Assembly: GCA_965237995.1 (NCBI GenBank)
Contig: CBDEGO010000005.1
Coordinates: 310,001-374,000 of the forward strand
From: JAAELZ01 sp965237995
GTDB taxonomy: Bacteria; Pseudomonadota; Gammaproteobacteria; Arenicellales; Poriferihabitantaceae
Length of the DNA: 64,000 nucleotides
Direction: 5' to 3'
This document shows positions 18,971 through 28,223 of this stretch, piece after piece. Made by a program: the position numbers and the translations under genes. Below the pieces are notes generated by a model. That model was not told the origin of the DNA, did no database searches, and saw only the letters and a program-made list of their open reading frames with translations. Position 1 is the first letter of the stretch; every line of letters starts with the position of its first letter.

Positions 18971-20539
18971 TTAGTACCACTTATCTTCCGTAACCGCTTT
19001 TTTACGGTTTATATAATCAAGCAGGGCCTCGTCGACGGCTTGGTCTAAATGTGGCTTTTCATAACTCGCGAGCATCTGCTTCCATCGCTTGTTTGCTCGT
19101 TGTTCAATGGTTTCGCTGCCTTTTTCTTCCCACTGCTCGAACGAATCGTTATTAGCTAAGTCAGAGCGGTAGTTAGCGGTTTCGAAATTATTCATCGTGT
19201 GCTCTATACCAAAAAAGTTCTGACCGGGGCCAGCTTGTCGGAATGCTTCTTTGCCTAAATTATTATCGTCTAAGTTCAAGCCTTGCAACGTTCGGTGCAT
19301 CATACCGCAGCGGTCTAAATCCATCACAAATTTTTCGTAACCCATCACTAAGCCCCCCTCAAGCCACCCTGCAGCGTGTAGCACGTAGCCCGCTCCCGCC
19401 AATAAGCCCGCCGTCATGCTGTCGGCAGATTCTTGCATCGCTTGCCCGTCACTAGTTTTAGCCGCAGTGAGATGTCCACCACATCGTAAGGGCAAATTTA
19501 AACGACGACATAGTTGGCCTATTGCCAAGGCAGATAAATTGGCTTCTGGGGTACCGAACGTAGGCGCGCCACTTTTTAAATCTAAGGTTGAAAGAAAATT
19601 GCCATACACAACGGGAGCGCCAGGCCTGACCAATTGACTTAAAGCAATGCCCACCATAGCTTCTGCATGGGCCTGTGCAATAAGTGCAGGTTGAGTAACA
19701 GGCCCCATCGCACCGCCCAAAATAAAAGGGGACAAAACGATGCCTTGATTGGCGCGTGCATAGGCTTTAAGTGAGCCCGTCATGATGTCATCAAACACCA
19801 AGGGGGAGTTCACATTAATATTTCCTTGGATGACGCAATGGTCTTCTAAATAGTCCGCACCGAAAGCGATGCGCGCCATTTCAATCGAATCCTCTGCTCG
19901 ACTCGCCGCTGTCACCGCGCCCATAAAAGGCTTACTTGAATAGCGTAGATGGCTGTACACCATGTCTAAATGGCGCTTGTTGACTGGGATATCGACAGGC
20001 TCACAAACTGTGCCTCCAGAATGATGCAACCAAGGTGTCGAGTAGGCTAATTTCACAAAATTTTTGAAATCTTCAAGTGTGGCATAACGTCTGCCTTTAT
20101 CGAGGTCAGATACAAACGGTGGTCCGTAAGCGGGTGTGAAGATGACGTTATTGCCGCCAATTTCTATCGTGTGCAGTGGATTACGCGAATACATTTTGTA
20201 TTGACTGGGCGCGGTTTGGCACAACGACTTAGCTAACCCTGGCTCAAAATACACTTTCTCCCCGACTACACGTGCGCCAGCAGCACTGAATAAAGAAAGC
20301 GCTTCTTGATCACCGCGAATCTCAACACCGATTTCGTCAAGAATCCAATCAGCCTGATTTTCTAACTTGATAATACTTTCTTCGTCCAGTAAGTTGTAAA
20401 CAGGCGTTTTTCTAATTATTTTGATCGGTTCGAGCCTGCCTGCCAACCCTTCTTTCGCCACCCTTGCAGCACGACCACCACCCTTGCGCCCGCGACGCGA
20501 CTTAGGGGTTGCTGCTATTGCTTCGTTAGACAATGACAT
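18971..20539 (-). CDS. MttB-family trimethylamine/betaine methyltransferase, non-pyrrolysine
   Basis: A 522-residue member of the MttB superfamily (ILDEIGVEIRGDQEALSLF, HHSGGTVCEPVDIPVNKRH, GGHLTAAKTSDGQAMQESA). The reading frame has no internal TAG, so it is of the non-pyrrolysine type that includes glycine-betaine methyltransferases. In the family the methyl group goes to a corrinoid protein, but no corrinoid protein gene is visible here. The Arg/Gly/Lys-rich first 30 residues are unusual. Probably transcribed with the GcvT-like gene and controlled by the divergent LysR gene. Confidence 0.85.
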   Translation of the reverse strand: MSLSNEAIAATPKSRRGRKGGGRAARVAKEGLAGRLEPIKIIRKTPVYNLLDEESIIKLENQADWILDEIGVEIRGDQEALSLFSAAGARVVGEKVYFEPGLAKSLCQTAPSQYKMYSRNPLHTIEIGGNNVIFTPAYGPPFVSDLDKGRRYATLEDFKNFVKLAYSTPWLHHSGGTVCEPVDIPVNKRHLDMVYSHLRYSSKPFMGAVTAASRAEDSIEMARIAFGADYLEDHCVIQGNINVNSPLVFDDIMTGSLKAYARANQGIVLSPFILGGAMGPVTQPALIAQAHAEAMVGIALSQLVRPGAPVVYGNFLSTLDLKSGAPTFGTPEANLSALAIGQLCRRLNLPLRCGGHLTAAKTSDGQAMQESADSMTAGLLAGAGYVLHAAGWLEGGLVMGYEKFVMDLDRCGMMHRTLQGLNLDDNNLGKEAFRQAGPGQNFFGIEHTMNNFETANYRSDLANNDSFEQWEEKGSETIEQRANKRWKQMLASYEKPHLDQAVDEALLDYINRKKAVTEDKWY

Positions 20540-20617
20540 TAATCGGTGGGGTTGAAGTTATTTAAGGTGATTATTAACAATAGTGGGCTACGCTCAAGCT
20601 CATAGTTTTAATCATTG

Positions 20618-20636
20618 CGTTTAAAATAATTAAACG
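20618..20636. promoter_or_regulatory. 19-bp perfect palindrome, candidate LysR operator
   Basis: CGTTTAA-N5-TTAAACG in the 110-base gap between the divergent MttB gene and the LysR gene, 13 bases before the LysR start. Its place and dyad form suit an autoregulatory LysR site. Binding is inferred. Confidence 0.55.
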
Positions 20637-20649
20637 TAAAATATGATTA

Positions 20650-21525
20650 ATGCGATTTTCTAACTACGACAACCTAAGAGCGTTTAGCGTGGTTGCACGC
20701 CACCTTAACCTCACTGCCGCCGCCAATGAACTTAGTTTAAGTAAAGGGGCGGTAAGCCATCAGATTAATCGCCTTGAACAAGCTCTCGGGTTTGCCGTAT
20801 TTGAAAGAGTGCATCGCGGTGTCAGATTAACCAGCAAAGGGGAGTCATTACTACGCACCTGCAAAAGTTCATTTGCAGAAATAGAATGGGAAATCGATCG
20901 GTTAAAGGGCCAGCCCGCAGAGCACATTACAATTGGGCTATCTACTTACTTTGCTTCACGTTGGTTATCACCCAGACTAATGCGTTTTATGGCTAGCCAC
21001 CCTAACATCGGACTGCGCTTACAGCCTTTAGTGGATTTAATTGATTTACCAGCCGCTAATATTGATATGGCGATTCGTTGGGGTAACGGCCAGTGGGATG
21101 ATCTGCAAATCGAACTATTGTTTAACTGCCCTGCCATTGTGACGGCTGGTGCAAAAGTAGCACAATACGTCAACGAACACGGCTTACCAGCTGCGTTACA
21201 ACACTTTCCACTTTTACACGATAGAGACGGAAGCCAAGTATGGAAAGAGTGGCACGTAGCCGCTAATCTTTCATATAGACCTAACTCACAAGACTTGGTG
21301 ATTCCCGACCCAAACGTGCGAGTACAAGCAGTTATCGATGGCCAAGGAATAGCAGTAAACGATGCGTTAGTCTCTGCTGAAATAGAATCTGGACAACTAG
21401 TGCAGATATCTAAGACCCATTTAGCTGACTACGGCTATTTTATCGCTCTTCCCAAGGCTGCGTTAAACAATGTTTCTATAGATGCGTTTCGAACTTGGCT
21501 AATTGCAGAAGCAAGCAACACTTAG
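20650..21525 (+). CDS. LysR-family regulator, GcvA-like
   Basis: A 291-residue LysR protein. The winged HTH is at residues 6-65 (NLRAFSVVARHLNLTAAANELSL... AVSHQINRLEQALG), followed by the effector-binding domain (ITIGLSTYFASRWLSPRLMRF). Sequence style is closest to the GcvA group. Divergence from the MttB/GcvT-like operon and the shared palindrome suggest it controls demethylation genes in response to the substrate or a product. Confidence 0.88.
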   Translation: MRFSNYDNLRAFSVVARHLNLTAAANELSLSKGAVSHQINRLEQALGFAVFERVHRGVRLTSKGESLLRTCKSSFAEIEWEIDRLKGQPAEHITIGLSTYFASRWLSPRLMRFMASHPNIGLRLQPLVDLIDLPAANIDMAIRWGNGQWDDLQIELLFNCPAIVTAGAKVAQYVNEHGLPAALQHFPLLHDRDGSQVWKEWHVAANLSYRPNSQDLVIPDPNVRVQAVIDGQGIAVNDALVSAEIESGQLVQISKTHLADYGYFIALPKAALNNVSIDAFRTWLIAEASNT

Positions 21526-21558
21526 CTTCATAGTGGTATACAACTTAAGGTTTGTTTC

Positions 21559-22010
21559 TTATATATCTCCATTGATGCGTATGTAATTTCCTTCGTCAAT
21601 GTATCCATATTTCTTTCCACAATCTCTGGTAGGTCGGCCAGATATACTATAGAGCTGAATAACTCCATCTATTTTTGACTTTGGTACAGCCCATCCGCCA
21701 CCAAATTTCAAACGATCATCCCAGATCGTAAGCTCTATCAGGGACTGATTTTCTTTGATGACTTGCGTTACATTTTCAGATTGTAGTTTCGGTGAGGGCT
21801 CTTAAATTCTATCTTATTAAAACTTAGTTCCCCGAAATCAATTGCATATTGAGTACCGTAGCCTTGTTCGTACCATCCAATTTGCTTCCATGTGCCCAAG
21901 TAATAATTTGGAACTGCCTCTAGCCGTTCGCCTCCAGTAAAGAAAGTACCGTAAATGATTGCACATCCTGTGCAACTCATTAACCAATGCTCTTTTGTAA
22001 AAGCTATCAT
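21559..22010 (-). pseudogene. Frameshifted small lipoprotein-like gene
   Basis: Two overlapping frames form one coherent protein of about 150 residues. The first part (from ATG 22010) has a short hydrophobic start with CTGCAII and runs to about 21,780. The second frame then continues (PKLQSENVTQVIKENQ, LIELTIWDDRLKFGGGW, YGYIDEGNYIRINGDI) to a stop at 21559-21561. A shift between 21,768 and 21,798 is needed to join them. No known family recognised. Either a pseudogene or a base error. Confidence 0.55.
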
Positions 22011-22107
22011 GAGTTGTAAAATATACTAAAAACTATTCTCACGGTGGAGGGTTTAGGGGCCACCCCGGAGAATATCGTACGTTAAGGAATACTCTATACG
22101 ATTACAC

Positions 22108-24174
22108 CTATTCTATCCAAATATCAGGCCAACTATCATTGGACGAATTAAACGTTAGCCTAGTGGCTGACGATGAATTTTCACCAACGGGCCAAAGGAA
22201 TAATTCGTAATCAGCCAAATCATGTTCACTCCCACCACTAGAAGCTGCAAAGACCATATATTTCTCGTTCTGGGTCAATCGTGCAAAATACTCATGGCTA
22301 AACTCACCGGGTAAATCTAGTAAAGTGGTTTTCGTTTTTGTGGCCGGGTCGAATCGCATTATTTGATTAATTTGTCTCCCGCCTTTCTGGACATAAATTG
22401 CATACTCTCCAGATGGCGCCCATTGAACCTGACAAGCATCGCGGTGTACTACTTGAAACCTCCCAAGCTCATCACGAATAATATTGGTAGGCTGACCATT
22501 GTTTCTAAATGTGAACGCCAACCGTTCACCTTCACCGACTGTAGGGGTATGCATGTCCTCAGGTGATTTCATAAATGCGTCTTTGCCGCTTTCGTAATAC
22601 AAGCGCTCTTTGCCTGATTCAACATCAACAGCAATTATTTTCCCTGGGGAACGCTGGAATACAACAAAACTACCATCTGGCGACCAAGCAGGTGCTGTTC
22701 CTGACTTAGCCAAGCGTATCTCTTCACCACTTTGAACATCGATCATCCAAACATCCCAAGACTTTTTATCGCGAAGCGATTGCCATTCTTGATGCGCACG
22801 CGCAAACACTACCTTTGTTCCATCAGGCGAAATTCGAGCTAAGTTCTCTGTATGAGGGTGTGATGTTAATGGACGAATTTTTAGATCTGGCAAACTCATT
22901 ATCCAAATGTCGTGGTTACCCGAACGATTTGAACTCCAAACAATATATCCATTGATCTTATTCACCCAAGCCGGAATCACCGCACTCTCTGGACGAAGTA
23001 TGTCAACTGCTCCTTCTAGCTTAGCAAATTGCACTTGCTTCTCTTTTAGCCCATTAAGTCCGAACCAAGCACCACCGATAGTGACCAACACAAATAGACT
23101 GACTAACAAACGTCTATAAATCGCTCTTTTCGGTTTAGTTTGTTGCGAAGCGGTTCCGAGCAGAAATAGAGTTGCTAATGCGGCAACGCCAACGCCATAA
23201 TCCATCGCTTGCGACTGCACGTGAATGCCTAATAGAGTTAACAAAGCGTTCTGCGGTATCGCACCGAAATACGCCAATAAAGTCATCCCACCCAATTCCC
23301 AAGTTCCGAAACTCATTAAGGCAGGAATCGGTAACGAAGCGGTCATTTCCGATGCAATCATTGAACCGAGTATTTTTAATGTTCCTAGGTCGTTCAATTG
23401 AGGGAAACTTGTGCCCGTTATTCCCCAAAACAGGCAAAGTAAGCCCGCATATTTTAAAAACCTGACGACAAAAGTAATGCTGATAACCTTAATTAGCACG
23501 CCCGCACGCATTGTAGTTTGGACGGCATGAGCAGCGGATAAAACAAATCTAAATAGATGGCTCAACCATCGGTTGCGGTGGCAACTCATGGTTTGAAACC
23601 AGCCCATTAATAGTGGCAAGATAAAAATTAATCCCAGCATAAATCCTACAACAATAGACAGCGCGAGCAACGCGAGCAAAAAAGGTGTTTTATTTGGAAA
23701 GCCCACCATCAAACCAATGACTATGGCGAAGGGTGCCAAAATTAAAATATCCAACAAGGTCGCAAAGACTAATGCAGATAAGCCCGAACTCACCTTAGTT
23801 TTGGCGTAACGCTTTAAAAATCCTACAAACACGAGTTCACCGATGCGCGCAGGCAAAAGGTCTACTGTCATATTCCTAACTGCTGTTATCAGCACCATGC
23901 CTTTAAAATTAGGTATGAACTGCTCACCACTGGCCGAAAGTAATACCTGGTATCGCCAAGCGCGGAATAGCAAGCCCAATGTCATTATTAATACGTAAAG
24001 CGCAAATAAGGTCGTGGAGCTAGCTTGAAGCACTTCAATAAGACGTGTAGGACTGATGTCATGCCCAACGTTAGTGATGGCATTAAACAAACCCGTTAAT
24101 ACGATTAGTGAACCGCCTAAAGCCACTAATAAGTGGTTAATAATCTTGTTTCGTTCAATTTTTATTACACTCAT
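22108..24174 (-). CDS. Flippase-like membrane domain fused to TolB-type beta-propeller
   Basis: A 688-residue two-part protein. Residues of about 1-345 form a multi-helix membrane domain of the lysylphosphatidylglycerol synthase TM/UPF0104 type (MVLITAVRNMTVDLLPARIGEL is the signature region). After a further TM helix near 350-370, residues of about 390-688 are TolB/WD40-like repeats (YIVWSSNRSGNHDIWIM, ARISPDGTKVVFAR, PAWSPDGSFVVFQRS), probably in the periplasm. I know both modules separately; their fusion is uncommon in my experience. A role in envelope lipid or glycan export coupled to a periplasmic sensor is speculative. Confidence 0.8.
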   Translation of the reverse strand: MSVIKIERNKIINHLLVALGGSLIVLTGLFNAITNVGHDISPTRLIEVLQASSTTLFALYVLIMTLGLLFRAWRYQVLLSASGEQFIPNFKGMVLITAVRNMTVDLLPARIGELVFVGFLKRYAKTKVSSGLSALVFATLLDILILAPFAIVIGLMVGFPNKTPFLLALLALSIVVGFMLGLIFILPLLMGWFQTMSCHRNRWLSHLFRFVLSAAHAVQTTMRAGVLIKVISITFVVRFLKYAGLLCLFWGITGTSFPQLNDLGTLKILGSMIASEMTASLPIPALMSFGTWELGGMTLLAYFGAIPQNALLTLLGIHVQSQAMDYGVGVAALATLFLLGTASQQTKPKRAIYRRLLVSLFVLVTIGGAWFGLNGLKEKQVQFAKLEGAVDILRPESAVIPAWVNKINGYIVWSSNRSGNHDIWIMSLPDLKIRPLTSHPHTENLARISPDGTKVVFARAHQEWQSLRDKKSWDVWMIDVQSGEEIRLAKSGTAPAWSPDGSFVVFQRSPGKIIAVDVESGKERLYYESGKDAFMKSPEDMHTPTVGEGERLAFTFRNNGQPTNIIRDELGRFQVVHRDACQVQWAPSGEYAIYVQKGGRQINQIMRFDPATKTKTTLLDLPGEFSHEYFARLTQNEKYMVFAASSGGSEHDLADYELFLWPVGENSSSATRLTFNSSNDSWPDIWIE

Positions 24175-24279
24175 GGGGCTATTATATAACTATAAAATGA
24201 TAAAGCATTGGTAGGCTAAATAGCCAGATAGAAGGAGGCCACCATTTATTTTAGCCCACTTTATTTGTTTTGCAAGAAT

Positions 24280-24611
24280 CTACCAAAAGATACAACCAGC
24301 TAGAACCAATGCGATTAACATATGCCACTCTAAGTCAGATATGGGGATTGGGATGATCACCGCAGAAATGCCGAGTACGCCCAATGAATTCCATATGTTA
24401 GTACCTACAATATTGCCTATGACCATTCCGCCGTGTCCATGACGAGCTGCGCTGACTGAAGTGGCAAATTCAGGTAGACCAGCTAGTGTTATACCAATTA
24501 ACGCTTCCGACAAACCTAACTGCTACGCTATAGAAGAACCCCTGATACTAATATGTCGCCACCTAAAGCCAGAAGTAAAATACCGGCAAACACCAGTGCG
24601 GGGCGATTCAT
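24280..24611 (-). pseudogene. Truncated Na/Ca exchanger (CaCA family) remnant
   Basis: Starting at ATG 24611, MNRPALVFAGILLLALGGDILVSG is the N-terminal helix of a CaCA antiporter. A frameshift near 24,535 and an in-frame TAG then follow before LGLSEALIGITLAG, LPEFATSVSAARHG and IVGTNIWNSLGVLG, which are the alpha-repeat region. The family is about 320 residues; here the second half is missing and part of the GTSLPE motif is lost. A dead gene. Confidence 0.8.
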
Positions 24612-24629
24612 TGAGCTAATTGAGGGCGA

Positions 24630-25394
24630 TTACATTTGTGGTTTTTTCCATCCGCACTCTACAAAGGTGTAGGTAATCTCAATAAGTGTTGGATGTATTT
24701 TGTTCATGAGCACTAAAGTGTCGGAGTTATCCGTATTGTCCATTTTGTTATATCTATCAATAATGTGATTTGCGTAAATCCCTAGCTGGCCAAAGATAGC
24801 TTTTAACGTAAGCATGGCAGAGTGTATAGGCGTGCCGATCGAATCAAATTGCTCTTTAAATATTCCTTCGTATGATTTTGTGTCACTATTATTTATCGTA
24901 TCTAAGTAGTTATACCCTTGAAACATCAAAATGCTTCCTTGCTGGCTCGGATGTATAAATATTCCCAAGTTGCTCTTTGATATTTCTGAAGATGGTAGAT
25001 CAGAACCTAACTTAGAGTGTTTTCTGTATTCAGCTTTAACGAATTTATCAAATTTGTTCTTTCCACCGATATATTTGTAGTAGAACTTTAACATCTGATC
25101 TTTGTTTGTCATGCTACAGAATTCCTTGTGTATGTCGCTTCCAGGGTTGCTCATAGCTAAGAGGTACATGATTTGAATATGCTCATAAAGTATTCTTACG
25201 ATAGGTGAACAAAGGAAAACTTTGCCACTATTAGCTAAAATGCCGATGGTATCAATCTGTGCAAAAGTGGCGGTTGAGATATAACCAATATTCCTCCCCC
25301 AATTATCATCAAAATTTGATTTCAAACCTAATTCGATGCTCAGTTTAAACCAGGCTCGCCACCCCTCAATTAACTCCTCTAAATTAGTATCCAT
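24630..25394 (-). CDS. Hypothetical protein of 254 residues
   Basis: No family recognised with confidence. It is mostly helical and acidic, with IEGWRAWFKLSIELG near the start and a cluster SPIVRILYEHIQIMYLLAM around residues 85-103 like those in DUF5677-type (HEPN-like) proteins. It is AT-rich compared with the core genes and sits next to an integration scar at 25.46-25.59 kb, so it was probably brought in by a lost element. Confidence 0.6.
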   Translation of the reverse strand: MDTNLEELIEGWRAWFKLSIELGLKSNFDDNWGRNIGYISTATFAQIDTIGILANSGKVFLCSPIVRILYEHIQIMYLLAMSNPGSDIHKEFCSMTNKDQMLKFYYKYIGGKNKFDKFVKAEYRKHSKLGSDLPSSEISKSNLGIFIHPSQQGSILMFQGYNYLDTINNSDTKSYEGIFKEQFDSIGTPIHSAMLTLKAIFGQLGIYANHIIDRYNKMDNTDNSDTLVLMNKIHPTLIEITYTFVECGWKKPQM

Positions 25395-25463
25395 AGCTTC
25401 TTAGAACTTTGCTCTGTAGGATAAATGATATCAGTTTCAAATGAATAAGTTTTAATGCGATAT

Positions 25464-25481
25464 GTGTACCCGGCGTGTACC
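25464..25481 (+). repeat. Arm-type site pair GTGTACC, 11-bp spacing
   Basis: GTGTACC at 25464-25470 and again at 25475-25481, start-to-start distance 11 bp. The second copy begins 67 bp before the att core at 25542, the same geometry as at the other two cores. Probably arm sites of an integrase whose element once ended here. Confidence 0.6.
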
Positions 25482-25541
25482 GAGAAGGGCATAAGGAAGC
25501 ACTAAAAAGCAGGGTTAAGCTTAACTATTTGATTTGATAGC

Positions 25542-25593
25542 AAGTAAATGGTGGGGCGTGGGCGGCTCGAACGCCCGACCACCTGATTAAAAG
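25542..25593 (-). repeat. tRNA-Lys-derived attachment core, copy 1
   Basis: A 52-bp exact copy of the core also found at 40334 and 58044. On the minus strand it is the 3' part of a tRNA-Lys(TTT) gene: anticodon loop CTTTTAA region, stem, variable loop, T arm (GGGCG TTCGAGC CGCCC), acceptor ACGCCCC, discriminator A and CCA, then TTTACTT. No 5' half of a tRNA follows, so it is not a working tRNA gene. It is the left end of element 1 and the right end of an older lost element. Confidence 0.9.
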
Positions 25594-25783
25594 GCACAAT
25601 ACTAAAATTTATTATTTATATTTATCAACTACTTGCAGCGTCTGCCGATCTCTAAAGTGCCAGTAAGTGATAGTAAAAGTAGGTAACCGCTGGTTGTTTT
25701 AGCACAATACAGGCACATAACTATTCTCGAAATCGAGGGAAGAATTTATTGTAAGGTGAAGTTACGACATTTGTTCCTTTGAA
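25594..25783. other. Left end of element 1 with degenerate arm-site pair
   Basis: No gene. TTAGCACA at 25699-25706 and CAGGCACA at 25710-25717 are spaced 11 bp, start 106 bases after the core, and match the TTAGCACA pair at the other end of the element (40255/40266). In element 2 the integrase gene starts straight after the equivalent pair; here no integrase reading frame follows. Confidence 0.5.
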
Positions 25784-27279
25784 TTATTTGAACCCAGCTT
25801 TAGCTAATCCGTGCAAATAGCATTGCTTTTGTTCGGCGCTTTTCAAGTAGAACAGTTTTTCTTTTGCAAAGGACAGATTAAAATTTGGGTGTAATTTTAG
25901 CAATATTGTTGCTTCTTCTTTGCAGGCTTCCATATTATCCAAATAAGCTAATGCAACGACTTTATGAGCATTCGCCCAATATTGGCAATTGGGAATATTG
26001 CTCGCATACTCAGCCCACTTTAACGCTTGTTGATAATCACCTTTAAATATTAATGCCAAGGCACCGTACGAATAAAACGCCCATAATTGAGGATCGTTTG
26101 GACTTAATGAGATGGCTTTTCAAAGTAATCCATGGCTTCTTCGTAGCGACCTTCATAAGCTAATGAATCACCTAGACCACAATGTGCTGCTGCAAAAGTA
26201 GGGTTTAGCTGAATAGCTTTTTCGTTTTCTGTGATTGCCTTTCCATAGTTCTTACGCGCCAACAACACTCTCGCCTTAAGTGCATAAAAACTGGCATTTT
26301 GGCTGTCTTGTTGTAGCGCCTTTTCACATGCTGCTAAAGCATCAGATAACAGCGCCTCAGACGGCTCGGTGCCCCAGTAGACCATGCCCAATATAACTGC
26401 ATAAGCTCACCAGGAATAGGCTTCGCCGAAATCAGGGTCGAGTTGTTGGCTTCGCCGTAAAAGCCGTTGTGCCTCTATATTATCGTCGCCCGTAAATCTA
26501 AAAAAATGAGATATGCCCATATGATAGCAATCCCATGCTTTAAGGTTTGCAGGGTGTGAGTGCACCACTTTATTTCTTTCAGAAAACCCAATCGCAGGTT
26601 CAAGCCGCGCTGCGATCATTTTAGTTATTTCATCTTGTAAGGCGAATATATCGCTAATTTGTCTATTGTAACTATCCCCCCATAGCTGATGGCCTGTCTT
26701 AGCATCCACCAAGTTGACTGTAATACGCACCCGTTGGCCTGCACGTTGCACGCTGCCTTCTACAACATAATTAACATTTAGCTCTTGGCTTAGCGTACGG
26801 GTATCTACAGGCCGTCCTTTGTAGCTAAACATGGTATTGCGCGCGGTTACCTTTAACCAACGATGTTTAGCTAGATAGCTCATGATATCTGAGCTAATAC
26901 CGTCTGAGAGATACTCTTGTTCTGCATCAGCAGATAAGTTTAAAAATGGTAAAACAGCAATGGCAGGTCGGGAAAGTGGCTCTATGTTGTTTCTAGACAC
27001 CTTGACTTCTTCAGGCAGTGCTTCAGCTACTGCATCCACCTTGGTAGGCTCAGCATCTTTTTGTTCTAACACACTGGCCACAAAGCGAAAGCCTTTGCCA
27101 TGAACAGTGCGAATAATCCGTTGTTGTTTACCATCGTCCCCAAGTACTTGTCGCACCATCTTAATCCGGCTACTGAGTGCGGCTTCCGAAACGATGCGAC
27201 CTTCCCAAATGGTTTGATAAATCTCCTCCTTAGATATCATTTTATCGCGGTTTTCTAATAACAGTGTTAGCAGCTCTAA
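25784..27279 (-). pseudogene. Winged-helix/TolB-like/TPR regulator, decayed
   Basis: A CadC-type protein: winged HTH (ISKEEIYQTIWEGR, IRTVHGKGFRFVAS), a TolB/adenylate-cyclase-associated domain (PAIAVLPFLNLSADAEQEYLSD) and TPRs. It is broken three ways. The N-terminus is replaced by an IS3 remnant near 27,279. A TGA stop at 26407-26409 interrupts EAYSW/AYAVILGMVYW in the same frame. A one-base loss near 26,113 shifts YFEKA/ISLSPNDPQLWAF. The last TPR part ends at 25784. Families of this kind regulate membrane or stress functions. Confidence 0.82.
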
Positions 27280-27566
27280 CGCACTGCAGGCTAGTCTAAT
27301 GCTTATGCTGTGGCTAGCAACGGCCGTCTGAGCCATCAATTTACGCTTAGATGGCCTTACCACTTTTTTGATAAAGCCTCTTGCACAATTTCTGCTTTGA
27401 GTCTCGTCATTAGTGAGGCATCCATACCGCCGTATTTTGATCGCCACTTGTAGAATGTGGCTGAACTCATTGCGTGCTCACGACATAGTTCTGAGACTGG
27501 TGTACCCGTTTCTGATTGATTGAGAATTGTCAGTATTTGGCTATCCGAATATTTAGACTTTTTCAT
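27280..27566 (-). mobile_element. IS3-family remnant (OrfA and start of OrfB)
   Basis: OrfA starts at ATG 27566 (YSDSQILTILNQSETG, VSELCREHAMSSATFYKW, KYGGMDAS) and has lost its middle. Shifted by one frame, the first residues of OrfB follow (KKVVRPSKRKLMAQ, SISIRLACSA). This is the overlap where IS3 elements use programmed frameshifting. OrfB then runs straight into the winged-helix gene, so a deletion has joined them. The terminal sequence is probably near 27,640 (GGGGGCATTACCCTC); the other end is gone. Confidence 0.82.
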
Positions 27567-27661
27567 GTAGAACCTCTTACTTAAGATTACAAGAATATTC
27601 TACTTTTCACCTCAGTTATTTTTAGGGGGCATTACCCTCTGACTTACGACTTAATTCGTAA

Positions 27662-27757
27662 CATGCTGGGAATGACCCGCAAGAATTACTAGATGATGCT
27701 ATGTCTCGATATATTGCAGATCGGCAACAATACCACCGCGCAAAGCGCAAGCAGTAA
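27662..27757 (+). pseudogene. Antitoxin C-terminal remnant
   Basis: Thirty-one residues (AGNDPQELLDDAMSRYIADR then QQYHRAKRKQ) end at TAA 27755-27757, directly before the toxin GTG. A stop codon just upstream and the nearby IS end show that the N-terminal DNA-binding part is lost. Confidence 0.5.
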
Positions 27758-28060
27758 GTGGCGACACGTTACCGCACGATAAAATGGTAAAAAAGTTTGA
27801 TCAGTGCAGAAGAGCTAGTAGATGGACTTGATGAAATATTCGAGTATATCTTTGATGATAATCGAGGCCGTGCTTTATCATTCATCGATTATTTAAAGGA
27901 ACGGGCAGAAGGACTGATAGATCAGCCTGATTTAGGAGTTATTTATGAAGGGAAAGATCGGCGTTTGATTATTGGCACACACCTGTATTCTATTTTCTAT
28001 GAGATTTATGGCGATACCGCACATATTTTGCGAGTCGTCAATGATGCGATTGTAATTTAA
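27758..28060 (+). pseudogene. ParE/RelE-type toxin with early nonsense codon
   Basis: From GTG 27758 the frame reads MATRYRTIKW, then TAA (27788-27790), then KSLISAEELVDGLDEIFEYIF and on to LRVVNDAIVI at 28060. The body matches RelE/ParE-superfamily toxins (LIDQPDLGVIYEGKDRRLIIG, YSIFYEIYGDTAHILRVV). The stop at codon 11 and the broken antitoxin suggest the pair is dead, although a shortened product could start at TTG 27797. Confidence 0.75.
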
Positions 28061-28223
28061 AAACCATTTGTTCTGATTCTTACACTGAGCGTTTCTAAAT
28101 TCCGATTCTATCTAACGTAATACATTACTGCTAAGCGGATAACTTGGGCGAAGTTTTGTACTATTTCAAAGGGATTTATTGCCTCAATTGGTAAAACTAG
28201 CACCAATGACCAAATTCATCAAT
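28061..28223. other. Short gap without a gene
   Basis: No supported feature between the dead toxin and the convergent response-regulator gene; no good terminator seen. Confidence 0.3.

Noticed and set aside
18971..20539. MttB gene as a pyrrolysine-containing trimethylamine methyltransferase
   Set aside because: The frame has no internal TAG codon, so it belongs to the non-pyrrolysine group.
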